Of a stretch of DNA of 64,000 nucleotides, positions 9,247 to 18,088 are shown in pieces. The DNA is from Bacillus sp. IITD106. GTDB taxonomy: Bacteria; Bacillota; Bacilli; Bacillales; Bacillaceae_C. Position numbers and translations under genes: made by a program. Each line of letters begins with the position of its first letter. Position 1 is the first letter of the stretch. The notes below the pieces were generated by a model. That model was not told the origin of the DNA, did no database searches, and saw only the letters and a list, made by a program, of their open reading frames with translations. The stretch is from NCBI RefSeq assembly GCF_019459225.1, contig NZ_JAIAZY010000002.1, forward strand, positions 62,001 through 126,000, read 5' to 3'.

Positions 9247-9701
9247 CCTTCTTCCTCTCCTTTATCCAGCGGAATGATGAAACGTGCTTCTTCTTTAACC
9301 CCATTAGCAAAAACAACATTTAATCGTAACATTTGACCGTGCTGTGAAAATAATACTGAAGGTACATGCTGCAGGACAACTTCATGCCCTTTATCATTTA
9401 CAGTTCTTCTAATGCTGTAGCCGTATGTTTCGTAAAAGACCCCTCCTACTTTTTTATCAATGATAATGCGATTACTATCAACAAGCACCATATTTGCGTC
9501 CTCTAATTCATTTCGCAACTGAATCAAGAAAAGATTCCATTCATAATCTTCATCTACCTTTATTGTTCGATCAATTGCAGCAAAGGAATGAAATATTAGT
9601 GGCATTAAAGACATGATGAGGGATAAGATGAGCATAGAAAAAATAGAATCAAGCAAAGTAAACCCGTTTTGGTCATTCATAACATTTTTGATGTTCATCA
9701 T
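9207..9701 (-). CDS. comGF: Competence protein ComGF
   Basis: 164 residues. The prepilin-like N-terminus QNGFTLLDSIFSMLILSLIM (about 11-30) has the GF(T) cleavage region followed by a hydrophobic helix. The rest is the soluble ComGF domain. It overlaps comGE upstream by 29 nt and the comGG frame downstream by 40 nt. Part of the competence pseudopilus that draws DNA through the wall. The start is ATG 9701; a second ATG follows directly. Confidence 0.85.
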   Translation of the reverse strand: MMNIKNVMNDQNGFTLLDSIFSMLILSLIMSLMPLIFHSFAAIDRTIKVDEDYEWNLFLIQLRNELEDANMVLVDSNRIIIDKKVGGVFYETYGYSIRRTVNDKGHEVVLQHVPSVLFSQHGQMLRLNVVFANGVKEEARFIIPLDKGEEEGLEMNMEPLTQLY

Positions 9702-9981
9702 ATTTCACGCAAGCTTTCCAAAAATCATCACCATTTCTTTCAATTGTTAGTTCGTATTCAATATTTCGAACAACTCTTATTTCCCTCGATGAATTCTCGA
9801 TTGGAACATGCTGCTCGATATGTTCGTATAATAGTCTATTAGCAATCATTTCTCTTTTTCCATCGTGTAAGTGAAGAAGCATTTTAAAAAGCAAAGGAAA
9901 TAAGATTGCACAAATGAATATGGCTACGGTAAACGACAAAAGTCCCTCCACTACCGTAAAACCATCCTCATTCCTCCTCAA
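9673..9981 (-). CDS. comGE: Competence protein ComGE
   Basis: 102 residues with a prepilin-like start NEDGFTVVEGLLSFTVAIFI (about 4-23), including the Gly-Phe cleavage site and Glu at +5 typical of type IV pilin-like proteins. The TTG start at 9981 follows GGGGGAGG. It overlaps comGD by 14 nt and comGF by 29 nt. Minor pseudopilin of the competence system. Confidence 0.83.
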   Translation of the reverse strand: MRRNEDGFTVVEGLLSFTVAIFICAILFPLLFKMLLHLHDGKREMIANRLLYEHIEQHVPIENSSREIRVVRNIEYELTIERNGDDFWKACVKYDEHQKCYE

Positions 9982-10423
9982 TCAAAAACCTCCCCCTTCC
10001 GATATAAAATGTGATCTTTACTCTTTTCCCATTTACATTCAATATGATTTTTCCAAAATTTGAGACGTTACCATCTGGCGTAATAGTAAAGCTCGAGAGG
10101 TTCGTTTCTCTGTCTATATTAATTCCAGCGGGTAGTTTCCTCTGAATGATCACCTGATTCGAATCTTTAGCAACAGCTTCATACTCCTGTGTAATTCGAG
10201 TAAATCGAAAATTGATTGTTTCTTGCCGATTTAGGGCGTACGAATGGGCATAGTATAGATCGGACTGCAATTGATTGAGAAACATATTTTTTTGCATCAA
10301 TGCCCAAAAAGAATGTAATGTGAAAAAGCTAAATGAAAGTATGATTGTCATGACGGATATGACAATCATTACCTCCAGAAGCGTAAAGCCATTTTCTCTT
10401 TTAATGAACGTTTCCATTTTCAT
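9968..10423 (-). CDS. comGD: Competence minor pseudopilin ComGD
   Basis: 151 residues. The prepilin signal ENGFTLLEVMIVISVMTIIL (about 9-28) has the canonical G/FTLLE cleavage site and a long hydrophobic helix, which is processed by ComC peptidase in related systems. ATG 10423 overlaps the end of comGC. An internal ATG two codons later is an alternative. Confidence 0.9.
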   Translation of the reverse strand: MKMETFIKRENGFTLLEVMIVISVMTIILSFSFFTLHSFWALMQKNMFLNQLQSDLYYAHSYALNRQETINFRFTRITQEYEAVAKDSNQVIIQRKLPAGINIDRETNLSSFTITPDGNVSNFGKIILNVNGKRVKITFYIGRGRFLIEEE

Positions 10424-10712
10424 CTATCGAAAGAACTTTCCCGTTCGGACATTTAAATTCAAAGCCTTCATTTACGTAATCGCCTTCTAATGCACTAAGT
10501 GATGAGGGGTATTTTTTATTATCCATATAATACGCTTGAACTTGTCCTTGCACCATTTGTTCTAAAGCATCACATCCTTTTTCGTTTATGCTGGAGCTTT
10601 GCTTCGTAACATTGGGCAATGCTATAAGCAAGATGATCGATATGACGAGAAGAACGATCAGCATTTCGATTAATGTAAAACCATTTTCATTATGAGTTAA
10701 AAACTTTTTCAT
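10401..10712 (-). CDS. comGC: Competence major pseudopilin ComGC
   Basis: 103 residues. Prepilin motif NENGFTLIEMLIVLLVISII (about 8-27) with Glu at +5, then a helix and a short globular part containing two Cys (CDAL near 48 and KCPNGK near 88) that can form the known stabilising disulfide. Major subunit of the transformation pseudopilus. ATG after AGGAGAAATC. Confidence 0.95.
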   Translation of the reverse strand: MKKFLTHNENGFTLIEMLIVLLVISIILLIALPNVTKQSSSINEKGCDALEQMVQGQVQAYYMDNKKYPSSLSALEGDYVNEGFEFKCPNGKVLSIDENGNVH

Positions 10713-10731
10713 TTTGATTTCTCCTCTTTTA

Positions 10732-11808
10732 TTAAATTGAATCCATCATTTGAAACATTGGTAAAAAGATGGACATGTAAATCGTTACGACAATAATCCC
10801 GATGAATGAAAAAATAATCGGCTGGACTACTAAAAAAATGGATTCTGTTTTTTCCTCCAGTTTTTGAAGACAATATTGACTGTAATAAAGAAGTTCCTTC
10901 TCAATTCTTCCGTTTTTATCACCATGGTTTACGATAAAAACCATTTCTTTTTCAATAAAGTTTAATTTAGATAAAGCATCTCCGAAGGAATGTCCCACAA
11001 GGAGCATTCTTTTCAATTGCTGTGCAGATTCTTGCAAGAGAGGCCTAAAAGTCTGGCTTTCCATAATCGTAATAATTTCATTAAGGGAAAAACCGCTTCT
11101 CAGCAAATATCCCCATTCTCTTGAAAGAAAAATGGTTTGGTATAGCTTGTAAAAAGAATTAATGAGTGGAATTGACGAAAAAAAAGCAGCAATCTCTAAT
11201 GCGGATTTTTTTCGAAAATTTCTTTTCATTAATAAAAAAATGGATATACCAAAAAGAATTGAAAGTAAAACATAAAATGGGGTGTTCTGCATGAAATGAA
11301 GGATAAGCTTTACTCCTATCGTTGGCTCGTAACCCATAGACTGATAAAGATTTTGAAATCGAGGCAATAATAAGGCGTTCAGAAGCACCGCAACAAGCAG
11401 GAGAATAAACAGGAGGATGAGTGGATACTGCATAAGTTTAAGCAATTTTTTTCTTTCTTGATCTTTCCTCTGTAAATAAACACCTGACTCGAGAAGGGCT
11501 TCTGCTAAAAAACCATGTTTTTCAGAGAAATATAATTGGACACACGCTTCTCGATCAAAATGATGCTTCAGAAATACTTCATGGATTTTGTGTCCATTTT
11601 TTAAATCTTTAATCATCGAATCCATCATGTGGTGCTTCTTATGATCCAGTTTCCAATAAAACTGAAGCACTTCCAGTAAAGTAAATCCATTTTGAAGCAT
11701 ATCACTGGCTCTTGTTAAAAAAATGCCTTGCTCTTTAAGCGTTAACTTATTTTTTCTATTCAATAATCCAACGGCCATATTCTTCAGAAGGTAGGTAGCC
11801 AAGCGCAA
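10732..11808 (-). CDS. comGB: Competence type II secretion/pilus membrane protein ComGB
   Basis: Polytopic inner-membrane platform protein of the GspF/PilC family. 358 residues from a TTG at 11808. Two GspF-type repeats (each beginning near FLTRASDMLQNGFTLLEVL and FLSREWGYLLRSGFSLNEII) and three hydrophobic segments (about 125-150, 175-195, 330-352). The start is uncertain: TTG 11808, TTG 11802 (best spacing from AAAGGGG) or ATG 11778. It overlaps comGA by about 50 nt. Confidence 0.9.
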   Translation of the reverse strand: MRLATYLLKNMAVGLLNRKNKLTLKEQGIFLTRASDMLQNGFTLLEVLQFYWKLDHKKHHMMDSMIKDLKNGHKIHEVFLKHHFDREACVQLYFSEKHGFLAEALLESGVYLQRKDQERKKLLKLMQYPLILLFILLLVAVLLNALLLPRFQNLYQSMGYEPTIGVKLILHFMQNTPFYVLLSILFGISIFLLMKRNFRKKSALEIAAFFSSIPLINSFYKLYQTIFLSREWGYLLRSGFSLNEIITIMESQTFRPLLQESAQQLKRMLLVGHSFGDALSKLNFIEKEMVFIVNHGDKNGRIEKELLYYSQYCLQKLEEKTESIFLVVQPIIFSFIGIIVVTIYMSIFLPMFQMMDSI

Positions 11809-12811
11809 TCCCCTTTCTAATTAACTGTTGTAGTGTATCATATCGATATTTGCTTCCTTTTTCTCCCGTATTCTTAAGTTCATCAAATAATGCGTTCCCA
11901 TAAAGGATTTCATATATTCCGAGCCTCTTCATACGCGGCAAATTAGTACAGTATTTAACGCAATTCGCACCACAAAAAGGACATTTTAACATGACAAGCC
12001 TTTGTGCTGTAATAGCTAATAAGGTTTGCTTCAATTCCCCATCTTTAATTCCAAACTCAAGAAGACGCTGGATAGCACCCTTTGCATCTCTAGAATGCAT
12101 ACTAGTCAAAACAAGATGACCAGTCATTGCCGCCCTTACCGCAATCTTGGCTGTTTCTGCATCACGTATTTCTCCAACGAGAATAACATCTGGATCATGT
12201 CGTAAAATCGCCTTCAATCCCGAGTGAAAGGAAATGCCCGCTCTTTCATTCACTTGCACTTGTAAAAGATGTTCATGATGTTTTTCCACAGGGTCTTCCA
12301 GAGAAATAACATGGCGATTTAAATTCTCAGCACAATATTGTGCAAGTGCATACATTGTCGTTGATTTGCCACTACCGGTTGGACCAGTAAAAACAATCAA
12401 TCCATTTGCTTGGGCCATTAAAGTTGTTAATTGATGAATGGAATTTGGAAATAAGGATAAATAATCAAGTGAAAGGGTGTTCTGAGGCAGAATTCTTATT
12501 GCAATGCTTTCCTTTAATTGGGCAGAAGGGAGGGTGGATATTCTTAAGGAAATGTCTATTCCGATGATATTAGTTTGCAGGGAACCGCTTTGTGGTTTTC
12601 TTTTTTCGCCTATATCCATCGAGGCAAGAAATTTCAAGTGTGAAATGAGTCTTTCCCCTACATTAAATGAAATTTGCTTAATCGGAAATAAAATTCCATT
12701 TATCCGAAATTGGATATGATACTGTTCTGAGTTGGGGATGATATGAATGTCTGTTGCATCGTCATGCAAAGCTTGAGAAAGAAGAAGATTTGCTTTACTT
12801 TCAATATTCAT
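11756..12811 (-). CDS. comGA: Competence pilus assembly ATPase ComGA
   Basis: GspE/PilB-type secretion ATPase that powers pseudopilus assembly. 351 residues. Walker A GPTGSGKST (about 143-151), Walker B region ILVGEIRDAETA (about 212-223), and a Cys cluster CPFCGANCVKYC near 275-286 resembling the zinc site of this family. ATG 12811 follows AAGGTGGTG. First gene of the comG operon. In the family it is activated by ComK; no clean K-box was found upstream. Confidence 0.95.
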   Translation of the reverse strand: MNIESKANLLLSQALHDDATDIHIIPNSEQYHIQFRINGILFPIKQISFNVGERLISHLKFLASMDIGEKRKPQSGSLQTNIIGIDISLRISTLPSAQLKESIAIRILPQNTLSLDYLSLFPNSIHQLTTLMAQANGLIVFTGPTGSGKSTTMYALAQYCAENLNRHVISLEDPVEKHHEHLLQVQVNERAGISFHSGLKAILRHDPDVILVGEIRDAETAKIAVRAAMTGHLVLTSMHSRDAKGAIQRLLEFGIKDGELKQTLLAITAQRLVMLKCPFCGANCVKYCTNLPRMKRLGIYEILYGNALFDELKNTGEKGSKYRYDTLQQLIRKGIALGYLPSEEYGRWIIE

Positions 12812-12990
12812 TCTTCATAAAACACCACCTTTATTTTTCGTTAAATATTACATTCGACACATCTCTTCATTTTCCTGCAAGAAAATAAAAGTTTTTAAAA
12901 TTATTATTTTTTTCTTTAATGAGGTATAATAAATAGGCGAAGAAATAATATAATATCACTCATTCGTCACAAACAAGAGCGCAACATATA

Positions 12991-13020
12991 TTTACATTAT
13001 GGAACTAATTCATTTATAAT
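12991..13020 (+). promoter_or_regulatory. SigA-type promoter of yqgY
   Basis: TTTACA (12991-12996), 18-nt spacer, TATAAT (13015-13020), about 40 nt before the yqgY start codon. Confidence 0.6.
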
Positions 13021-13059
13021 AATGTATTGATGGACTTAGGCTGCAAAGGAGGGATACAT

Positions 13060-13305
13060 ATGGATCGTATGTACAGAGTTTTAGGATTTTGGACTGGTAT
13101 TTTTACAATTATGTTTTATCTTGGCGGCATGGACAAAACCGCTTTGCTCTTCCTAGGACAAACAGGATTCTTTGTTCTGCTTAGTTATTTAAGATTAACT
13201 GAACGCATGTATATGTATGTGTTTGCCGCATATTTAACAGTATTCTTTGCTGGATTTACATACTATACATTGTTCCTAATGCCTCCAGGCGGCGGATTGG
13301 GATAA
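13060..13305 (+). CDS. yqgY: DUF2626 small membrane protein YqgY
   Basis: 81 residues with three hydrophobic segments (about 10-24, 27-42, 50-74) and a Gly-rich end PPGGGLG. It matches the DUF2626 family (B. subtilis YqgY). ATG 13060 is preferred over an upstream ATG at 13027 because AAAGGAGGG lies just before it. Stands alone between comGA and the convergent yqgX. Function unknown. Confidence 0.85.
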   Translation: MDRMYRVLGFWTGIFTIMFYLGGMDKTALLFLGQTGFFVLLSYLRLTERMYMYVFAAYLTVFFAGFTYYTLFLMPPGGGLG

Positions 13306-13311
13306 CAGTAT

Positions 13312-13334
13312 AAGAAAAGCGCAATGCACCTGTC
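13312..13334 (+). repeat. Degenerate short GCGC repeat
   Basis: AGAAAAGCGCAATGCACCTG closely resembles the paired repeats at 40412-40468 and a looser copy at 17781-17805. A short dispersed intergenic repeat, here between yqgY and its terminator. Confidence 0.45.
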
Positions 13335-13360
13335 CTATTTTTATCAATTCTAAAGCAATT

Positions 13361-13395
13361 AAAAGGCTGTACCTTACTCAAGGTATAGCCTTTTT
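13361..13395. terminator. Bidirectional terminator between yqgY and yqgX
   Basis: AAGGCTGTACCTT and AAGGTATAGCCTT pair around ACTC, with A-run before and T-run after the hairpin. It serves both convergent genes. Confidence 0.85.
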
Positions 13396-13405
13396 ACTAT
13401 TAACG

Positions 13406-14029
13406 CTATTGTAAGAATGGATTGCTTTCTTTTTCCTTTTGAATCGTAGTAACTGCCCCATGTCCCGGGAGTACTTCTGTCGTTTCTGGAAAATTAAATA
13501 GCTTAGATTTAATGCTCGAAAGCAATTGTTCATGATTTCCACCCGGGAGATCCGTTCTTCCAATACTACCCTCAAAAAGTGTATCTCCAGCAAAAATGGC
13601 ATTAGCCTCTTCTGAATAATAAGAAATACTGCCTGGGGAATGACCAGGGGTATGAAGAATATGTAATAAAAATGGGCCGATTGCTATTGGCTCCTCATTA
13701 GATATTAGATGATCGGCTGCTTTTGCAGTAATATTTGCTCCAAACCGCGCAGAACCGTTCAATGCTGAATTTGTTAACCATTCCGCTTCCTTTTCATGAA
13801 TATATACAGGAATGGACCATTTCTCTCTAACTGAATCAATCGCACCAATATGATCAAAATGAGCATGTGTCATCATGATAGCTAGTGGTCTAAGACCTTT
13901 TTCCTTTAAAAAATGATTTAAATCATCCCCTTGATCACCCGGGTCAAAAATAACACATTCTTTTTCATGATTATATAAAATATAACAATTGGTTTCTATT
14001 GGACCAAGCGGAATTTGAATCCATTTCAC
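13406..14029 (-). CDS. yqgX: Metallo-beta-lactamase-fold hydrolase YqgX (glyoxalase II-like)
   Basis: 207 residues. The metal-binding signature THAHFDHIG (about 55-63), His in HTPGHSPGS near 129-137, Asp in FAGDTLF near 151 and LPGHGAVTT near 190 are all present, so both zinc sites are complete. GTG 14029 is chosen because GGGAGG lies 8 nt upstream and the family begins MKW...PLGPI; an ATG at 14050 has no site. The family includes hydroxyacylglutathione hydrolases; the true thiol in this organism would be bacillithiol or another (inference). Confidence 0.9.
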   Translation of the reverse strand: MKWIQIPLGPIETNCYILYNHEKECVIFDPGDQGDDLNHFLKEKGLRPLAIMMTHAHFDHIGAIDSVREKWSIPVYIHEKEAEWLTNSALNGSARFGANITAKAADHLISNEEPIAIGPFLLHILHTPGHSPGSISYYSEEANAIFAGDTLFEGSIGRTDLPGGNHEQLLSSIKSKLFNFPETTEVLPGHGAVTTIQKEKESNPFLQ

Positions 14030-14246
14030 TGTACATGCCTCCCTTTTCATTTTATACCATTATACATGAGCCATCGTTTGTTTTTCACAAAAAAGGGTAA
14101 CATAAGAATGCTTCTGTATTTTCATTCATAGAAGTGTCACTTTTGAAACTCGACAAAGCCAAAGAAAAGTAATAAAATATGTAGGAGCATCATTATATAT
14201 TCGTACATAGAAATTGCTGAATAATTTGAGAAGGGAGCTTTTTAAT

Positions 14247-14420
14247 ATGGGTACAGCTATTATTTTCCTTTTAGTTGCGATACTTGCGGTTTTTGGCACT
14301 TTTAGTGCTCTAAAAAACAAAAATATTCTTGGAATTCTATTCGGAGCTGGTGCTATTGGAGTATTTGGCTTTTTCGCCATAATGACACTAATAAAACTCC
14401 CTGCATCGCTTCCACAATAA
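14247..14420 (+). CDS. yqgW: DUF2759 small membrane protein YqgW
   Basis: 57 residues with two hydrophobic helices (about 3-18, 25-48). ATG 14247 has AAGGGAG upstream. It matches the DUF2759 family, B. subtilis YqgW. A strong terminator follows and is shared with convergent yqgU. Function unknown. Confidence 0.8.
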   Translation: MGTAIIFLLVAILAVFGTFSALKNKNILGILFGAGAIGVFGFFAIMTLIKLPASLPQ

Positions 14421-14431
14421 ATAATGATAAG

Positions 14432-14479
14432 AAAAGAGGTTATTCCAAAACAGGATTGTTTCTGGAATAACCTCTTTTT
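14432..14479. terminator. Bidirectional terminator between yqgW and yqgU
   Basis: AAAAGAGGTTATTCCA (14432-14447) pairs perfectly with TGGAATAACCTCTTTTT (14463-14479) around a 15-nt loop. Confidence 0.9.
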
Positions 14480-14482
14480 GTA

Positions 14483-15622
14483 TTAGCTAGATGTAATAAC
14501 AAGTGGAAATTGTTTACCGGTTTTTAGATTTATTAACTGTTCATATTGGTACCCGTATAAACATAAATCCCCTTCTTCGGAACATACAATCGGCTTATTT
14601 TCTAAATCATTAAATAGTACACTTTTTTTATGTTGCTTTAAATCAACACTTACTAATTCAAACCCTTCATTATAATGATCAGCCGTATCGTGTTTTTTTG
14701 GAGCAAAGGTAAGGAAGGTTTCATTCTTTTTATTAAAAGTGTAATAAGGAATGAGCCAATCTGAATATTGTGTTAGATTCGGGAAAGCTACGTGATAAAT
14801 TTCTTTCAGTTTTGAATCATAAAACGAGTATTTTATTTCTTCCATATTTTCCTCTTCTACTTTAATGGTCATGATATGATTATTAAAAGTATCAAATCGG
14901 AAAACTTGATCAAACATTTTTTCTGAATCGGTTGTGGATACTAATGACTTTTTTAAGATGGGAGCAAAGAAAGCTACTTCGTCTTCTTTCCAATCTTGCT
15001 CAAGAATTTGCTGATTATCGTACCATTTTAAAAATGGTTGAACATTCTCTATGTCTTCAACCGTTCCAGATTCACTGTTTATCAGCTTCACTTGATAGGA
15101 CCAATCTTCAAAAAAGGCCGTGAGCAGCATTAACGAAGGATTCATTTCATTCCATTCATACACAAGTTCATATGAATCTATTTCAGTTGAAAATTCGACA
15201 TTCCCTTTATAATCAGTAAAAAATAAATTTGCAGAATGAGAATATTGAGAGGTATGAATAAAAAGTTTTTCGGTATTTTTATGGATTAAAACATTCATAA
15301 TTGGAGCATCTGAAGTAAATATTAGTTCTTGGTTTCCACTAAAAATATGATAAGAAGATAAATAATACTTTCCTTCATTAACATAAGAATAAAGAATTGT
15401 TTGACTATCCATCCAGCCATATACTTTTTCAAAAGAACCACTTATGACATTGAGGGGCTTAGGTTGCTGTATAATGACATCTTCATTTTTTTCTCTCATT
15501 TCGCCGGGATGCTTTTGCGGTTTATTAGAAGGGGGTGCATCTGCCTGTGAAATGGAGCAGCCTGAAAGAAGAAAAAAAAGAAAAAACCCGATCATTATAT
15601 GGAAAATAGCACTCTTACGCAT
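14483..15622 (-). CDS. yqgU: YqgU-like lipoprotein, predicted beta-propeller
   Basis: 379 residues with a lipoprotein signal peptide: basic start, hydrophobic FHIMIGFFLFFLLSGC and lipobox LSGC (Cys about 22). The mature part has repeated hydrophobic/aromatic blades (YGWMDSQTILYSY, LISRT-like strands), consistent with a propeller. ATG 15622 is preferred over GTG 15628 for its spacing from AGAGGGG. It matches B. subtilis YqgU in position. Role unknown; located on the outer face of the membrane. Confidence 0.75.
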   Translation of the reverse strand: MRKSAIFHIMIGFFLFFLLSGCSISQADAPPSNKPQKHPGEMREKNEDVIIQQPKPLNVISGSFEKVYGWMDSQTILYSYVNEGKYYLSSYHIFSGNQELIFTSDAPIMNVLIHKNTEKLFIHTSQYSHSANLFFTDYKGNVEFSTEIDSYELVYEWNEMNPSLMLLTAFFEDWSYQVKLINSESGTVEDIENVQPFLKWYDNQQILEQDWKEDEVAFFAPILKKSLVSTTDSEKMFDQVFRFDTFNNHIMTIKVEEENMEEIKYSFYDSKLKEIYHVAFPNLTQYSDWLIPYYTFNKKNETFLTFAPKKHDTADHYNEGFELVSVDLKQHKKSVLFNDLENKPIVCSEEGDLCLYGYQYEQLINLKTGKQFPLVITSS

Positions 15623-15733
15623 TTGCACCCCTCTTTCAAAATTCGATACTCATATAATAGTACGTTTCTAACGACAAAAATGTTTCATTTTCTTTTCAAA
15701 AATTACAGTAATTTTACAAAGGGTAGTTCCAAA

Positions 15734-15765
15734 AAAACCCCAACTTTCGTTGATGGGGTTTTTTT
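15734..15765 (-). terminator. Terminator of yqgS
   Basis: AAAACCCCAAC and GTTGATGGGGTTTT pair around TTTC with long T/A runs on both sides. It lies between the end of yqgS and the 5' region of yqgU, so yqgU needs its own promoter. Confidence 0.85.
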
Positions 15766-15768
15766 GTT

Positions 15769-17655
15769 TTACTGGTTTAGCTCTTCTCTATTTTCGTAGA
15801 AACGAAGCAAATCACCGTAAATGATCTTATCAGAATAATCAAGTTCTGTCCTTGTTTTCTCTTTATACGGCTCACAAAAAGATTCTTCGACAGGTTGTTC
15901 AGTTTCTTTTGAATAACAAGTACCATCCGTATATACATAGTCTTTCGTTATAAATGTTCCATCTCTAAAAACGGCAAAATCGTGATGATCTGGAGAAAAT
16001 AGGTCTTCACCAAATTGAATATCATTTTTAGTATTTACACCGAGAAGATGCAGTAAAGTCGGTTTTAAATCAATTTGTCCAGCAACTTTTGAAATCGTCT
16101 TTCCTTTTCCATTATCGGTTACTCCAGGAATATGAATAATTAATGGCACTCTTTGGAGTTGTGCACTCACATATGGAGTAACTTCTTTTCCTAAATATTG
16201 AGACATTGCTTCATTATGATTTTCAGAAATACCGTAATGGTCTCCGTACATTACGATAATGGAATTTTCATATATTCCTTCATCTTTTAATTTTTGAAAG
16301 AACTCTTTAACAGCTTCATCCATGTATCTCACGGTCGTAAAATATCGGTTTAAAGTACCACTTTTTGAATCATATTCCGAAATAAATTTATCTTCCTCAT
16401 CTAATTTAAACGGATGATGGTTCGTCAACGTAATCATTTTTGTATAAAAAGGCTTCTTCATTGTTTTCATTAAATCAACGGATTGCTCAAAGAATGGGAT
16501 GTCTTTCATTCCCCATCCGACAGAGATTTCAGGTGTGATCTCATAATCAGTTGCAGAATAAAAATAGTTATATCCTAATGATTGGTACATAATATCCCGA
16601 TTCCAGAAGCTCTTATTATTAGCATGCATTGTAGATGTGAAATAACCTTTTTCACTAAGCTTTTTGGCCATCGCATCGTATTCATTTCCCGAATGCGTAA
16701 AAAATACCGCTCCACGACTCAATGGATATAAAGAATTTTCAAGCAAAAATTCGGAATCAGATGTTTTCCCTTGCCCTGTTTGGTGATAGAACTGATCGAA
16801 ATAATAACTATCCTTAATTAATTCATTTAAAAATGGAGTAACTTCTTGTCCATATACATCATTTTGAATAACAAAGTTTTGCAGTGACTCCAATGACACA
16901 ACGATCAAGTTTTTATTTTTGGCAATTCCAAACATGTCCTTATCTGGTTTTACATAATTAGCTTTAATATAGTTATCAATGTCGATTAGTTCACTGCCAT
17001 CGGCCATAGCCCTTTGAGCGGATGATTTTGATTGCAGGAAAATATCATACAAATGATAATTATACGTTCCGATATTTTTAACGAGCATTTCTCTGTCAAA
17101 TGTCCTTGTTAATAATTGAGGACGTTCAGTTTCCGCCAGACCAATATTTAAAAAGAGAATAGCAGCAGATACAAGGAAATACGCACGGCGAGTAACTTTA
17201 TTGATTGGTTTCATTTCTATATCTTTTTGTTTAAATTTAATCAACAAGAATAATAGAATGACATCAATAAAATAAACGAAATCAAACCCTTTAATTTCTG
17301 ATACCGCACTGTCTCCCAGGTCAGCAAAGTTACTAGTTTGGAATAGTACCGGCAGTGTTAAAAAATCAGTGAAAAATCGGTAAAAAACTACATTTGCGTA
17401 TAAAATAAAGCTTAACAGGAAACTTGTAATGAATATATACCTGTTTTGAGTTTTTCTTGATTTGAAGAATAGTGATAATCCAAAAATAAATAGCAAAAAG
17501 CTTAATGGGTTAATAAATAAAATAAGCTCTTGCATGAAATTTTCAATTTTGATGTTAAAGCTTGTTTTATAAACAATATAAGTTTTAATCCAGAGCATGA
17601 TAACAGCGATTACTGGAAGAACTATATTTGCTTTCTTAAGCCTATTCATTCTCAT
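15769..17655 (-). CDS. yqgS: LTA synthase family protein YqgS
   Basis: Glycerolphosphotransferase of the LtaS type: five N-terminal membrane helices (about 10-195) and an extracellular sulfatase-like domain. The nucleophilic Thr region is [10 protein letters not shown] (about 307-316). Metal ligands are in LESLQNF and YGDHYGIS. 628 residues, family length. ATG 17655 (MRMNRLKK) or ATG 17649 (MNRLKK) both follow AAGGAGGG. In B. subtilis YqgS is a secondary LTA synthase; LTA primase or a stress-related role is possible here. Confidence 0.9.
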   Translation of the reverse strand: MRMNRLKKANIVLPVIAVIMLWIKTYIVYKTSFNIKIENFMQELILFINPLSFLLFIFGLSLFFKSRKTQNRYIFITSFLLSFILYANVVFYRFFTDFLTLPVLFQTSNFADLGDSAVSEIKGFDFVYFIDVILLFLLIKFKQKDIEMKPINKVTRRAYFLVSAAILFLNIGLAETERPQLLTRTFDREMLVKNIGTYNYHLYDIFLQSKSSAQRAMADGSELIDIDNYIKANYVKPDKDMFGIAKNKNLIVVSLESLQNFVIQNDVYGQEVTPFLNELIKDSYYFDQFYHQTGQGKTSDSEFLLENSLYPLSRGAVFFTHSGNEYDAMAKKLSEKGYFTSTMHANNKSFWNRDIMYQSLGYNYFYSATDYEITPEISVGWGMKDIPFFEQSVDLMKTMKKPFYTKMITLTNHHPFKLDEEDKFISEYDSKSGTLNRYFTTVRYMDEAVKEFFQKLKDEGIYENSIIVMYGDHYGISENHNEAMSQYLGKEVTPYVSAQLQRVPLIIHIPGVTDNGKGKTISKVAGQIDLKPTLLHLLGVNTKNDIQFGEDLFSPDHHDFAVFRDGTFITKDYVYTDGTCYSKETEQPVEESFCEPYKEKTRTELDYSDKIIYGDLLRFYENREELNQ

Positions 17656-18057
17656 AACCCTCCTTACTAAGCCAATACGATACGTTGTTATTTCCAATTA
17701 TTTGGAAAGGTCCGGAATTACTAACGACTATAATAATATGTTTCTTTCAAAAAATCAAATGCCCGACTATTCAGTAACTAAGAACAAAAGCGCCAGGGTG
17801 CCTGCATTTCGTAGGCAAGAAAATTTTGAGTAAAAAGTCCGTAGTTTGATATTTTGACTCATGTTATTTCACCTCGAGCCGATTGGGCATGGAGCTTGAC
17901 GGAAACCATTCTCTAGAAACTTAAACGTATAGTTCAATTTTTTCCTATGTAACCACAAAGTATCTTATTCTATGTTCCTTATATATAGACGTGCCAATCA
18001 CGTAAAAGTTTCATTAGTTGTCCAGAAATGAAAATTTCATACTTTAGACACAAAAAA
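17656..18057. other. Intergenic region upstream of yqgS
   Basis: No gene seen. It holds the yqgS ribosome binding site, a degenerate copy of the dispersed GCGC repeat (17781-17805), and AT-rich sequence that probably carries the yqgS promoter. A short plus-strand frame (17597-17833) runs antisense into yqgS and has no ribosome binding site. Confidence 0.45.
17781..17805 (+). repeat. Degenerate short GCGC repeat
   Basis: The sequence reads AGAACAAAAGCGCCAG, then GGTGCCTGC. It is a relaxed copy of the AGAAAAGCGC(N)GCGCCTG repeat at 40412-40468. Confidence 0.35.
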
Positions 18058-18078
18058 GACGAGAAACTTGTTCTCGCC
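18058..18078 (-). terminator. Terminator of glcK
   Basis: On the minus strand GGCGAGAAC and TTCTCGTC pair around a short loop, followed by TTTTTT (18051-18057). Confidence 0.7.
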
Positions 18079-18088
18079 TATTACCTCA

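Noticed and set aside
12830-12935. AT-rich segment upstream of comGA read for ComK boxes
   Set aside because: AAAA/TTTT pairs are present but with 6- or 7-nt spacing, not the AAAA-N5-TTTT repeats at 8/18/31 nt. The composition alone explains them.
14126-14380. 84-codon minus-strand ORF over yqgW
   Set aside because: Reverse-frame shadow of yqgW with no start signal.
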